Part shown: positions 39,059 through 51,986 of the stretch, piece by piece
Layout of the letters: the number at the start of each line of letters is the position of its first letter
Numbering within the stretch: the stretch's first letter is position 1
NCBI RefSeq assembly: GCF_032452875.1
Contig: NW_026893855.1
Location: forward strand, 186,001-250,000
DNA from: Bos javanicus
Taxonomy: Eukaryota; Chordata; Mammalia; Artiodactyla; Bovidae
DNA: 64,000 bases
Direction: 5' to 3'
Made by a program: the position numbers and the translations under genes
Notes under the pieces: model-generated
Seen by the model: the letters and a program-made list of their open reading frames with translations, nothing else
Database searches by the model: none
Told to the model about the DNA's origin: nothing

Positions 39059-40578
39059 CAGATCACGTGACTGAGCATGCACTGTTCACGTGGCTGATCA
39101 TACACTGATCACGTGATTGATCATGCACTGATCACTTGGATATCATGCACTGATCACGTGGCTGATCATACACTGTTCACGTGTCTGACATGCACTGATC
39201 ACGTGGCTGATCATACACTGCTCACGTAACTGATCATGCACTGATCACGTGGCTATCATGCACTGATCACGTGGCTGATCATGCACTGATCACGTGACTG
39301 ATCATGCACTGATCACGTGACTGATCATGCACTGATCACGTGACTGATCATGCACTGATCACGTAATTGATCATGCACTGATCACGTGGCTGATCATGCA
39401 TGATCACGTGACTGATCATGCACTGATCACGTGACTGATCATGCACTGATCAGTGGCTATCATGCACTGATCACGTGGCTGATCATGCACTGATCACGTG
39501 ACTGATCATGCACTGATCACTGGCTATCATGCACTGATCACGTGGCTATCATGCACTGATCACGTGGCTGATCATGCACTGATCACGTGACTGATCATGC
39601 ACTGATCACGTCTATATCATGCACTGATCACGTGACTGCCCATGCACTGATCACGTGGATGATCATGCACTGATCATGTGACTGATCATGCACTGATCAC
39701 GTGGCTATCATGCACTGATCACGTGGCTGATCATGCAATGATCACGTAGCTACCATGTACTGGTCACGTGACTGATCATGCACTGATCACGTAATTGATC
39801 ATGCACTGATCACGTGACTGATCATGCACTGATCACGTGACTGATCATGCACTGATCACGGGACTGATCATGCACTGATCACGTGGCTATCATGCACTGA
39901 TCACGTGGCTGATCATGCAATGATCACGTAGCTACCATGCACTGATCACGTGACTGATCATGCACTGATCACGTTGATCATGCACTGATCACGTGGCTGA
40001 TCATGCACTGATCACGTGGCTGATCATGCACTGATCACGTGACTGATCATGCACTGATCACGTGACTGATCATGCACTGATCACGTGGCTATCATGCACT
40101 GATCACGTGGCTGATCATGCACTGATCACGTGCCTGATCATGCACTATCACATGACTGATCATGCACTGATCACGTGACTGATCATGCACTGATCACGTG
40201 GCTATCATGCACTACTCACGTGGCTGATCATGCAATGATCATGTAGCTACCATGTACAGGTCACGTGACTGATCATACACCCATCAGGTGACTGATCATG
40301 CACTGATCACGTGGCTATCATGCACTGATCACGTGGCTGATCATGCACTGATCACGTGCCTGGTCATGCACTGATCACGTGACTGATCATGCACTGATCA
40401 CGCTATCATGACTGATCACGTGGCTGATCATGCACTGATCACGTGGCTGATCATGCACTGATACCGTGACTGAGCATGGACTGATCACATGACTATCATG
40501 TAGTGATCACGTGACTTAATGGCGCTGATCATGTGACTGATCATGCGCTGATCATGTTTGCTATCATACACTGATCAT
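39059..40578 (+). repeat. Array tract, third segment of higher-order unit 3
   Basis: 1520 bp. GATCAGTGGCTATC near 39451, GATCACTGGCTATC near 39517, CGTCTATATC near 39610. The A-type leader contains a shortened CACGCTATCATGACTG near 40401 where unit 2 has GTAGCTATCATGAACTG. Confidence 0.92.
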
Positions 40579-40821
40579 GTGCCTCTGGAGGCAATAAACA
40601 AAGAGCTGAGTAGGCACGAATCAAACAGTCAGCAGGCAATAATCATGGAACTCAGCTGTGAGGAATCATGCTGCTCAGCTGGCAATAATCAAGCAGCTGA
40701 GCAGGCAGGAATTACGCAGCACAGCTGGCAATTGTCAAGCAGATGACAGGCAGGAATCGTGCAGCTCAGCTGGCAATTGTCAAGCAGATGAGCAGACAGT
40801 AATCACGCAGCTCAGCAGGCC
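40579..40821 (+). repeat. Diverged block 24, type A (243 bp)
   Basis: Same body as blocks 2 and 16 by eye. It lacks the one-base loss of block 20, its counterpart in unit 2. Confidence 0.93.
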
Positions 40822-43577
40822 CTGATCACGTGACTGAGCATGCACTGATCACGTGGCTGATCATACAGATCACGTGACTGATCATGCACTGATCACGTGG
40901 CTATCATGCACTGATCACGTGACTGATCATGCACTGATCACGTGGCTGATCATGCACTGATCACGTGGCTGATCATGCACTGATCACGTGTTGATCATGC
41001 ACTGATCACGTGGCTGACATGCACTGATCATGGGACTGTCATGCACTGATCACGTGGCTATCATGCACTGCTCACGTGGCTGATCATGCACTGATCACGT
41101 AGCTACCATGCACTGATCACATGACTGATCATGCACTGATCACGTAATTGATCATGCACTGATCACGTGGCTGATCATGCACTGATCACGTGACTGATCA
41201 TGCACTGATCACGAGACTGATCATGCACTGATCACGTGGCTGATCATGCACTGATCACGTGACTGATCATGCACTGATCACGTGACTGATCATGCACTGA
41301 TCACGAGGATATCATGCACTGATCACGTGGCTGATCATGCACTGATCACGTATCTGACCATGCACTGATCACGTGGCTGATCATGCACTGATCACGTAAC
41401 TGATCATGCACTGATCACGTGGCTATCATGCACTGATCACGTGGCTGATCATGCACTGATCACGTGGCTGATCACACACTGTCACGTGACTGATCATGCA
41501 CTGATCACGTGGCACTCATGCACTGATCACGTGGCTGATCATACACTGATCACGTAACTGATCATGCACTGATCACGTGGCTATCATGCACTGCTCACGT
41601 GGCTGATCATGCAATGATCACGTAGCTACCATATACTGGTCACGTGACTGATCATGCACTGATCACGTAAATGATCATGCACTGTCACGTGACTGATCAT
41701 GCACTGATCACGTGACTGATCATGCACTGATCACGTGGCTATCATGCACTGCTCACGTGGCTGATCATGCAATGATCACGTAGCAACCATGTACTGGTCA
41801 CGTGACTGATCATGCACTGATCATGTAATTGATCATGCACTGATCACGTGACTCATCATGCACTGATCACGTGGCTGATCACACACTATCACGTGACTGA
41901 TCATGCACTGATCACGTGGCTATCATGCACTGATCACGTGGCTGATCATGCACTGATCACGTAGCTATCATGTACTGATCACGTGACTGATCATGCACTG
42001 ATCACGTGACTGATCATGCACTGATCACGTGGCTGATCATGCACTGATCACGTGGCTATCATGCACTGATCACGTGGCTGATCATGCAATGATCACGCAG
42101 CTACCATGCACTGATCACGTGACTGATCATGCACTGATCATGTGGCTGATCATGCACTGATCACGTGACTGATCATGCACTGATCACGTGACTGATCATG
42201 CACTGATCACGTGGCTATCATGCACTGATCACGTGGCTGATCATGCACTGATCACGCAGCTATCATGCACTGTCACGTGACTGATCATGCACTGATCACG
42301 TGGCTGATCATGCACTGATCACGTGACTGATCATGCACTGATCACGTGACTGATCATGCACTGATCACGTGGCTATCATGCACTGATCACGTGGCTGATC
42401 ATGCACTGATCACGTGGCTGATCATGCACTGATCACATGACTGATCATGCACTGATCACGTGACTGATCATGCACTGATCACGTGGCTATCATGCACTGA
42501 TCACGTGGCTGATCATGCACTGATCCTGTGCCTGGTCATGCACTGATCACATGACTGATCATGCACTGATCACGTGACTGATCATGCACTGATCACGTGG
42601 CTATCATGCACTACTCACGTGGCTGATCATGCAATGATCACGTAGCTAACATGTACTGATCACGTGACTGATCATGCACTGATCACGTGACTGATCATGC
42701 ACTGATCACGTGGCTGATCATGCACTGATCACGTGACTGATCATGCACTGATCACGTGACTGATCATGCACTGATCACGTGGCTATCATGCACTGATCAC
42801 GTGGCTGATCATGCACTGATCACGTGGCTATCATGCACTGATCACGTGGCTGATCATGCACTGATCACGTAGCTACCATGTACTGATCACGTGACTGATC
42901 ATGCACTGATCACGTAACTGATCATGCACTGATCACGTGACTGATCATGCACTGATCACGTGACTGATCATGCACTGATCACGTGACTGATCATGCACTG
43001 ATCACGTGGCTGATCATGCACTGATCACGTGACTGATCATGCACTGATCACGTGGCTATCATGCACTGATCACGTGGCTGATCATGCACTGATCACGTGG
43101 CTGATCATGCATGATCACGTGACTGATCATGCACTGATCACGTGACTGATCATGCACTGATCACGTGGCTGATCATGCACTGATCACGTGGCTGATCATG
43201 CACTGATCACGTGGCTGATCATGCACTGATCACGTGGCTGATCATGCACTGATCACGTGACTGATCATGCACTGATCACGTGACTGATCATGCACTGATC
43301 ACGTGGCTGATCATGCACTGATCACGTGGCTGATCATGCACTGATCACGTGACTGATCATGCACTGATCACGTGACTGATCATGCACTGATCACGTGACT
43401 GATCATGCACTGATCACGTGGCTGATCATGCACTGATCACGTGGCTACCATGCACTGATCACATGACTGATCATGCACTGATCACATGAATTGATCATGC
43501 ACTGATCACGTGGCTTATCATGCACTGATCATGTGACTGATCATGTGCTGATCATGTTTGTGTCACACACTGATCAT
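40822..43577 (+). repeat. Long block-free tract of higher-order unit 3 (2,756 bp)
   Basis: Marker TGGGACTGTC at 41031. A-trailer-like units near 41510-41700. Otherwise uniform. About 220 bp shorter than its partners. The leader near 43485 has CACATGAATTG in place of CACATGATTG. Confidence 0.92.
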
Positions 43578-43816
43578 GTGCCTCTGGAGGCAATGAACAA
43601 AGAGCTGAGTAGGCACGAATCAGTCAGCAGGCAATAATCATGGAACTCAGCTGTGAGGAATCATGCTGCTCAGCTGGCAATAATCAAGCAGATGAGCAGG
43701 CAGGAATTACGCAGCACAGCTGGCAATTGTCAAGCAGATGACAGGCAGGAATCGTGCAGCTCAGCTGGCAATTGTCAAGCAGATGAGCAGACAGTAATCA
43801 CGCAGCTCAGCAGGCC
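43578..43816 (+). repeat. Diverged block 25, mosaic (239 bp)
   Basis: Preceded by GTTTGTGTCACACAC. ATGAACAAAG, CACGAATCAGTC, GCAATAATC, AGCTGTGAGGAATC, AGCAGATGAGC. Closest to block 17. Confidence 0.92.
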
Positions 43817-44080
43817 CTGATCACGTGACTGAGCATGCACTGTTCACGTGGCTGATCATACACTGATCACGTGACTGATCATGCACTGATCATGTGACTG
43901 ATCATGCACTGATCACGTGGCTATCATGCACTGATCACGTGGCTGATCATGCACTGATCACGGGACTGATCATGCACTGATCACGTGCTATCATGCACTG
44001 ACTACATGACTCCACATGCACTGATCACGTGGCTGATCATGCACTGATCACGTGACTGATCATGCACTGATCACGTGACT
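43578..44080 (+). repeat. Start of a fourth higher-order repeat, truncated
   Basis: Block 25 and its trailer (CGGGACTG, then GACTACATGACTCC) match the first 500 bp of units 2 and 3. The segment expected next, with GTGGCACTCATGC and CATACTCTGCTCACG (29260 and 36810 in the earlier units), is absent. Plain monomers follow instead, so the phase is lost near 44.08 kb. Confidence 0.7.
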
Positions 44081-44766
44081 GATCATGCACTGATCACGTG
44101 GCTGATCATGCACTGATCACGTGGCTATCATGCACTGATCACGTGGCTGATCATGCACTGATCACGTTGATCATGCACTGATCACGTGGCTGATCATGCA
44201 CTGATCACGTGGCTGATCATGCACTGATCACGTGACTGATCATGCACTGATCACGTGGCTGATCATGCACTGATCACGTGGCTGATCATGCACTGATCAC
44301 GTGGCTATCATGCACTGATCACGTGGCTGATCATGCAATGATCACGTAGCTACCATGTACTGGTCACGTGACTGATCATGCACTGATCACGTAATTGATC
44401 ATGCACTGATCACGTGGCTGATCATGCACTGATCACGTGGCTGATCACACATATCACGTGACTGATCATGCACTGATCACGTGACTGATCATGCACTGAT
44501 CACGTGGCTCATGCACTGATCACGTGGCTATCATGCACTGATCACGTGGCTGATCATGCACTGATCACGTGACTGATCATGCACTGATCACGTGACTGAT
44601 CATGCACTGATCACGTGGCTGATCATGCACTGATCACGCTACCATGATCACATGACTGATCATGCACTGATCACATGACTGATCATGCACTGATCACCTG
44701 GCTTATCATGCACTGATCATGTGACTGATCATGCGCTGATCATGTTTGCTATCATACACTGATCAT
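43817..44766 (+). repeat. Array tract after block 25
   Basis: B-type trailer to about 44030 (GACTACATGACTCCAC), then plain units. The 7.5-kb phase ends here. The leader to block 26 is damaged: CACGCTACCATGATCACATG near 44637 has lost part of a unit. Confidence 0.88.
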
Positions 44767-45009
44767 GTGCCTCTGGAGGCAATAAACAAAGAGCTGAGTA
44801 GGCACGAATCAAACAGTCAGCAGGCAATAATCATGGAACTCAGCTGTGAGGAATCATGCTGCTCAGCTGGCAATAATCAAGCAGCTGAGCAGGCAGGAAT
44901 TACGCAGCACAGCTGGCAATTGTCAAGCAGATGACAGGCAGGAATCGTGCAGCTCAGCTGGCAATTGTCAAGCAGATGAGCAGACAGTAATCACGCAGCT
45001 CAGCAGGCC
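44767..45009 (+). repeat. Diverged block 26, type A (243 bp)
   Basis: Body as block 2 with GGCCCAGATC. It has a B-type leader and a full A-type trailer. Confidence 0.93.
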
Positions 45010-45874
45010 CAGATCACGTGACTGAGCATGCACTGTTCACGTGGCTGATCATACACTGATCACGTGATTGATCATGCACTGATCACTTGGATATCATGCA
45101 CTGATCACGTGGCTGATCATACACTGTTCACGTGTCTGACCATGCACTGATCACGTGGCTGATCATACACTGCTCACGTAACTGATCATGCACTGATCAC
45201 GTGGCTATCATGCACTGATCACGTGGCTGAACATGCACTGTTCACGTGGCTGATCACACACTGTCACGTGACATATCATGCACTGATCACGTGGCACTCA
45301 TGCACTGATCACGTGGCTGATCATACTCTGCTCACGTAACTGATCATGCACACATCACGTGGCTATCATGCACTGCTCACGTGGTTCATGGAATGATCAC
45401 GAAGCTACCATATACTGGTCACGTGACTGATCATGCACTGATCACGAATGATCATGCACTGATCACGTGACTGATCATGTACTGATCACGTGACTGATCA
45501 TGCACTGATCACGTGGCTATCATGCACTGATCACGTGGATATCATGCACTGATCACGTGGCTGATCATGCACTGATCACGTAGCTATCATGCACTGATCA
45601 CGTGACTGATCATGCACTGATCACGTGGCTGATCATGCACTGATCACGTGGCTATCATGCACTGATCACGTGACTGATCATGCACTGATCACGTGGCTAT
45701 CATGCACTGATCACGTGGCTGATCATGCACTGATCACGTGGCTATCATGCACTGATCACGTGACTGATCATGCACTGATCACGTGACTGATCATGCACTG
45801 ATCACGTGGCTTATCATGCACTGATCATGTGACTGATCATGCACTGATCATGTTTGGTGTCATACACTGATCAT
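45010..45874 (+). repeat. Array tract with full A-type trailer
   Basis: A-type trailer 45010 to about 45500, with CACACACTGTCACG, GGTTCATGGAATG and CACGAATG (bases lost near 45445). Only about 280 bp of plain units precede a B leader. Confidence 0.9.
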
Positions 45875-46112
45875 GTGCCTCTGGAGGCAATGAACATAGA
45901 GCTGAGTAGGCACGAAACAGTCAGCAGGCTATAATCATGGAACTCAGCTCTGAGAAATCATGCTGCTCAGCTGGCAATAATCAAGCAGATGAGCAGGCAG
46001 GAATTACGCAGCACAGGTGGCAATTGTCAAGCAGATGACAGGCAGGAATCGTGCAGCTCAGCTGGCAATTGTCAAGCAGATGAGCAGACAGTAATCACGC
46101 AGCTCATCAGGC
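45875..46112 (+). repeat. Diverged block 27, type B (238 bp)
   Basis: ATGAACATAG, CACGAAACAGTC, CTCTGAGAAATC, CAAGCAGATGAGC. Private AGCTCATCAGGCACTG at the end unit. Confidence 0.92.
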
Positions 46113-46373
46113 ACTGATCACGTGACTGATCATGCACTGATCACGTGGCTGATCATACACTGATCACGTGACTGATCATGCACTGATCACGTGGCTATCA
46201 TGCACTGATCACGTGGCTGATCATGCACTGATCACGTGGCTGACCATGCACTGATCACATGACTGATCATGCACTGATCACGTGACTGATCATGCACTGA
46301 TCACGTGGCTGATCATGCACTGATCATGTGACTGATCATGCACTGATCATGTTTGGTGTCATACACTGATCAT
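46113..46373 (+). repeat. Very short array tract (261 bp) between blocks 27 and 28
   Basis: Holds about eleven units, with no recognisable trailer after the first CACGTGACTGATC, and a leader reduced to CATGTGACTG, GTTTGGTGTC. Most of the spacing found elsewhere is absent. Confidence 0.9.
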
Positions 46374-46612
46374 GTGCCTCTGGAGGCAATGAACAAAGAG
46401 CTGAGTAGGCACGAATCAGTCAGCAGGCTATAATCATGGAACTCAGCTCTGAGAAATCATGCTGCTCAGCTGGCAATAATCAAGTAGATGAGCAGGCAGG
46501 AATTACGCAGCACAGGTGGCAATTGTCAAGCAGATGACAGGCAGGAATCGTGCAGCTCAGCTGGCAATTGTCAAGCAGATGAGCAGACAGTAATCACGCA
46601 GCTCAGCAGGCC
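46374..46612 (+). repeat. Diverged block 28, type B (239 bp)
   Basis: ATGAACAAAG and CACGAATCAGTC (A states) with GCTATAATC, CTCTGAGAAATC and CAAGTAGATGAGC (B states). Not identical to block 27, so the pair is not a simple recent tandem duplication. Confidence 0.92.
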
Positions 46613-48491
46613 CTGATCACGTGACTGAGCATGCACTGTTCACGTGGCTGATCACACACTGATCACGTGACTGATCATGCACTGATCACGTGGCTGATCA
46701 TGCACTGATCACGTAGCTATCATGCACTGATCACGTGGCTGATCATGCACTGATCACGGACTGATCATGCACTGATCACGGGCTATCATGCACTGATACA
46801 TGACTCCAGATGCACTGATCACGTGGCTGATCATGCACTGATCACGTGGCTATCATGCACTGATCACGTGGCTGATCATGCAATGATCACGTAGCTACCA
46901 TGTACTGGTCACGTGACTGATCATGCACTGATCACGTAATTGATCATGCACTGATCACGTGGCTGATCATGCACTGATCACGTGACTGATCATGCACTGA
47001 TCACGTGACTGATCATGCACTGATCACGTGACTGATCATGCACTGATCACGTGGCTATCATGCACTGATCACGTGGCTGATCATGCACTGATCACGTGAC
47101 TGATCATGCACTGATCACGTGGCTGATCATGCACTGATCACGTGACTGATCATGCACTGATCACGTGCTGATCATGCACTGATCACGTGGCTATCATGCA
47201 CTGATCACGTGGCTGATCATGCATGATCACGCAGCTACCATGTACTGGTCACATGACTGATCATGCACTGATCACGTGACTGATCATGCACTGATCACGT
47301 GGCTATCATGCACTACTCACGTGGCTGATCATGCAATGATCATGTAGCTACCATGTACAGGTCACGTGAATGATCATGCACATCACGTGACTGATCATGC
47401 ACTGATCACGTGGCTATCATGCACTGATCACGTGACTGATCATGCACTGATCACGTCTATATCATGCACTGATCACATGACTGATCATGCACTGATCACG
47501 TGGCTGATCATACACTGATCACGTGTCTGATCATGCACTGATCACGTGGCTGATCATACACTGATCACGTGACTGATCATGCACTGATCACGTGGCTATC
47601 ATGCACTGATCACGTGGCTGATCATGCACTGATCACGTGGCTGATCATGCACTGTCACGTGACTATCATGCACTGATCACGTGGCACTCATGCACTGATC
47701 ACGTGGCTGATCATACTCTGCTCACGTGTCATGCACTGATCACGTGGCTATCATGCACTGATCACGTGGCTGTCATGCAATGATCACGTAGCTACCATGC
47801 ACTGATCACGTGACTGATCATGCACTGATCACGTAAATGATCATGCACTGATCACGTGACTGATCATGCACTGATCACGTGACTGATCATGCACTGATCA
47901 CGTGGCTGATCATGCACTGATCACGTGGCTGATCATGCACTGATCACGTGGCTGATCATGCACTGATCACGTGACTGATCATGCACTGATCACGTGACTG
48001 ATCATGCACTGATCACGTGGCTATCATGCACTGATCACGTGGCTGATCATGCACTGATCACGTGACTGATCATGCACTGATCACGTGGCTGATCATGCAC
48101 TGATCACGTGGCTGATCATGCACTGATCACGTTGATCATGCACTGATCACGTGGCTGATCATGCACTGATCACGTGGCTGATCATGCACTGATCACGTGA
48201 CTGATCATGCACTGATCACGTTGATCATGCACTGATCACGTGGCTGATCATGCACTGATCACGTGACTGATCATGCACTGATCACGTGACTGATCATGCA
48301 CTGATCACGTGACTGATCATGCACTGATCACGTGGCTGATCATGCACTGATCACGTGGCTACCATGTACTGGTCACGTGACTGATCATGCACTGATCACA
48401 TAATTGATCATGCACTGATCACGTGGCTTATCATGCACTGATCATGTGACTGATCATGTGCTGATCATGTTTGGTGTCATACACTGATCAT
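46613..48491 (+). repeat. Array tract after block 28 (1,879 bp)
   Basis: B-type trailer to about 46815 (CACGGACTG, GATACATGACTCCAGATGC). A stray A-leader piece near 47320-47400 (CATGTACAGGTCACG), CGTCTATATC near 47456, and an A-trailer piece near 47690-47800 (GTGGCACTCATGC, CATACTCTGCTCACG), all without a block. Uniform units follow. Confidence 0.9.
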
Positions 48492-48729
48492 GTGCCTCTG
48501 GAGGCAATGAACATAGAGCTGAGTAGGCAGGAATCAGTCAGCAGGCTATAATCATGGAACTCAGCTCTGACAAATCATGCTGCTCAGCTGGCAATAATCA
48601 AGTAGATGAGCAGGCAGGAATTACGCAGCACAGGTGGCAATTGTCAAGCAGATGACAGGCAGGAATCGTGCAGCTCAGCTGGCAATTGTCAAGCAGATGA
48701 GCAGACAGTAATCACGCAGCTCAGCAGGC
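48492..48729 (+). repeat. Diverged block 29, type B (238 bp)
   Basis: B-type with CTCTGACAAATC, CAAGTAGATGAGC and CAAGCAGATGAC. The junction is GGCACTGATC. Confidence 0.92.
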
Positions 48730-48897
48730 ACTGATCACGTGACTGAGCATGCACTGTCACGTGGCTGATCATGCACTGATCACGTGACTGATCATGCACT
48801 GATCACGTGACTATCATGCACTGATCACGTGGCTTATCATGCACTGATCATGTGACTGATCATGCACTGATCATGTTTGGTGTCATACACTGATCAT
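48730..48897 (+). repeat. Shortest array tract (168 bp), between blocks 29 and 30
   Basis: About seven units only, with GAGCATGCACTGTCACG at the start and GGCTTATC, GTTTGGTGTC at the end. Trailer and leader are joined with almost nothing between. Confidence 0.92.
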
Positions 48898-49134
48898 GTG
48901 CCTCTGGAGGCAATGAACATAGAGCTGAGTAGGCAGAAACAGTCAGCAGGCTATAATCATGGAACTCAGCACTGAGGAATCATGCTGCTCAGCTGGCAAT
49001 AATCAAGCAGCTGAGCAGGCAGGAATTACGCAGCACAGCTGGCAATTGTCAAGCAGATGACAGGCAGGAATCATGCAGCTCAGCTGGCAATTGTCAAGCA
49101 GATGAGCAGACAGTAATCACGCAGCTCAGCAGGC
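48898..49134 (+). repeat. Diverged block 30, mosaic (237 bp)
   Basis: ATGAACATAG, GCAGAAACAGTC and GCTATAATC are B states. CAGCACTGAGGAATC is private. AGCAGCTGAGC, CACAGCTGG and CAAGCAGATGAC are A states. AATCATGC is shared with blocks 1, 7, 13 and 36. Confidence 0.92.
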
Positions 49135-50704
49135 ACTGATCACGTGACTGATCATGCACTGATCACGTGGCTGATCATACACTGATCACGTGACTGATCA
49201 TGCACTGATCACGTGGCTATCATGCACTGATCACGTGACTGATCATGCACTGATCACGTATATCATGCACTGATCACGTGGCTATCATGCACTGATCACG
49301 TGGCTGATCATGCACTGATCATGGACTGATCATGCACTGATCACGTGGCTATCATGCACTGATCACGTGGCTGATCATGCACTGATCACGGGACTGATCA
49401 TGCACTGATCACGGGCTATCATGCACTGATCACATGACTCACATGCACTGATCACGTGGCTGATCATGCACTGATCACGTGACTGATCATGCACTGATCA
49501 CGTGACTGATCATGCACTGATCACGTGACTGATCATGCACTGATCACGTGGCTGATCATGCACTGATCACGTGATTGATCATGCACTGATCACGTGGCTG
49601 ATCATGCACTGATCACGTGGCTGATCATGCACTGATCACGTGACTGATCATGCACTGATCACGTGACTGATCATGCACTGATCACGTGGCTATCATGCAC
49701 TGATCACGTGGCTGATCATGCACTGATCACGTGACTGATCATGCACTGATCACGTGACTGATCATGCACTGATCACGTGACTGATCATGCACTGATCACG
49801 TGGCTGATCATGCACTGATCACGTGGCTGATCATGCACTGATCACGTGCTGATCATGCACTGATCACGTGGCTGATCATGCACTGATCACGTGACTGATC
49901 ATGCACTGATCACGTGACTGATCATGCACTGATCACGTGATTGATCATGCACTGATCACGTGGCTGATCATGCACTGATCACGTGACTGATCATGCACTG
50001 ATCACGTGACTGATCATGCACTGATCACGTGGCTGATCATGCACTGATCACGTAGCTATCATGCACTGATCACGTGACTGATCATGCACTGATCACGTAA
50101 TTGATCATGCACTGATCACGTGGCTCATCATGCACTGATCACGTGGCTGATCACACATGATCACGTGACTGATCATGCACTGATCACGTTGCTCATGCAC
50201 TGATCACGTGGCTGATCATGCACTGATCACGTGGCTATCATGCACTGATCACGTGGCTGATCATGCACTGATCACGTAGCTACCATGTACTGGTCACGTG
50301 ACTGATCATGCACTGATCACGTGACTGATCATGCACTGATCACGTGGCTGATCATGCACTGATCACGTGGCTGATCATGCACGATCACGTGACTGATCAT
50401 GCATGATCACGTGAATGATCATGCACTGATCACGTGGCTATCATGCACTGATCACGTGGATATCATGCACTGATCACGTGGCTGATCATGCACATCACGT
50501 GACTGATCATGCACTGATCACGTGGCTGATCATGCACTGATCACGTGGCTGATCATGCACTGATCACGTGGCTATCATGTACTGATCACATGACTGATCA
50601 TGCACTGATCACATGACTGATCATGCACTGATCACGTGGCTTATCATGCACTGATCATGTGACTGATCATGTGCTGATCATGTTTGCTATCATACACTGA
50701 TCAT
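49135..50704 (+). repeat. Array tract after block 30
   Basis: Reduced trailer with TCATGGACTG near 49321 and CACGGGACTG near 49388. Uniform to about 50100, then several shortened units (CACACATGATCACG, GTTGCTCATGC, GCACGATCACG). B-type leader from about 50570. Confidence 0.9.
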
Positions 50705-50947
50705 GTGCCTCTGGAGGCAATAAACAAAGAGCTGAGTAGGCACGAATCAAACAGTCTGCAGGCAATAATCATGGAACTCAGCTGTGAGGAATCATGCTGC
50801 TCAGCTGGCAATAATCAAGCAGCTGAGCAGGCAGGAATTACGCAGCACAGCTGGCAATTGTCAAGCAGATGACAGGCAGGAATCGTGCAGCTCAGCTGGC
50901 AATTGTCAAGCAGATGAGCAGACAGTAATCACGCAGCTCAGCAGGCC
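50705..50947 (+). repeat. Diverged block 31, type A (243 bp)
   Basis: A-type with AGTCTGCAGG, as in block 9, which creates CTGCAG. B-type leader and A-type trailer. Confidence 0.93.
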
Positions 50948-51750
50948 CAGATCACGTGACTGAGCATGCACTGTTCACGTGGCTGATCATACACTGATCA
51001 CGTGATTGATCATGCACTGATCACTTGGATATCATGCACTGATCACGTGGCTGATCATACACTGTTCACGTGTCTGACCATGCACTGATCACGTGGCTGA
51101 TTATACACTGCTCACGTAACTGATCATGCACTGATCACGTGGCTATCATGCACTGATCACGTGCCTGAACATGCACTGTTCACGTGGCTGATCACACACC
51201 TGTCACGTGACATATCATGCACTGATCACGTGGCACTCATGCACTGATCACGTGGCTGATCATACTCGGCTCACGTAACTCATCATGCACACATCACGTG
51301 GCTATCATGCACTGCTCACGTGGCTCTTCATGGAATGATCACGTAGCTACCATATACTGGTCACGTGACTGATCATGCACTGATCACGTAAATGATCATG
51401 CACTGATCACGTGACTGATCATGTACTGATCACGTGACTGATCATGCACTGATCACGTGGCTATCATGCACTGATCACGTGGCTATCATGCACTGATCAC
51501 GTGGCTGATCATGCACTGATCACGTAGCTACCATGCACTGATCACGTGACTGATCATGCACTGATCACGTGGCTATCATGCACTGATCACGTGGCTGATC
51601 ATGCACTGATCACGTGGCTACCATGTACTGATCACATGACTGATCATGCACTGATCACGTGATTGATCATGCACTGATCACGTGGCTTATCATGCACTGA
51701 TCATGTGACTGATCATGTGCTGATCATGTTTGGTGTCATACACTGATCAT
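50948..51750 (+). repeat. Array tract with full A-type trailer
   Basis: A-type trailer to about 51440 with private GATTATACACTG, GTGCCTGAACATGC, CATACTCGGCTC and CTTCATGGAATG. About 180 bp of plain units, then a B leader. Confidence 0.9.
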
Positions 51751-51986
51751 GTGCCTCTGGAGGCAATGAACATAGAGCTGAGTAGGCAGGAATCAGTCAG
51801 CAGGCTATAATCATGGAACTCAGCTCTGACAAATCATGCTGCTCAGCTGGCAATAATCAAGTAGATGAGCAGGCAGGAATTACGAAGCACAGGTGGCAAT
51901 TGTCAAGCAGATGACAGGCAGGAATCGTGCAGCTCAGCTGTCAATTGTCAAGCAGATGAGCAGACAGTAATCACGCAGCTCAGCAG
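51751..51986 (+). repeat. Diverged block 32, type B (236 bp)
   Basis: CTCTGACAAATC, TTACGAAGCAC and AGCTGTCAATTG. The end unit is shortened to CTCAGCAGCACTG, a form otherwise seen only in block 36. Confidence 0.92.

Larger units (their letters stand above)
36266..43577 (+). repeat. Higher-order repeat unit 3 (7,312 bp, four blocks)
   Basis: Contains blocks at 36266 (M), 37673 (B), 38862 (short A) and 40579 (A). The first three tracts (1169, 951, 1520 bp) match unit 2 to within about 20 bp. The final block-free tract is 2756 bp, about 220 bp or nine to ten monomers shorter than in units 1 and 2, which accounts for the shorter total. Confidence 0.9.

Noticed and set aside
21098..43577. The 7.5-kb higher-order repeat as an assembly duplication artefact.
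   Set aside because: The three copies differ by private substitutions, one-base losses, a different 46-bp loss in one copy and a shortened final tract in another, which argues for real copies. Spanning long reads would settle it.
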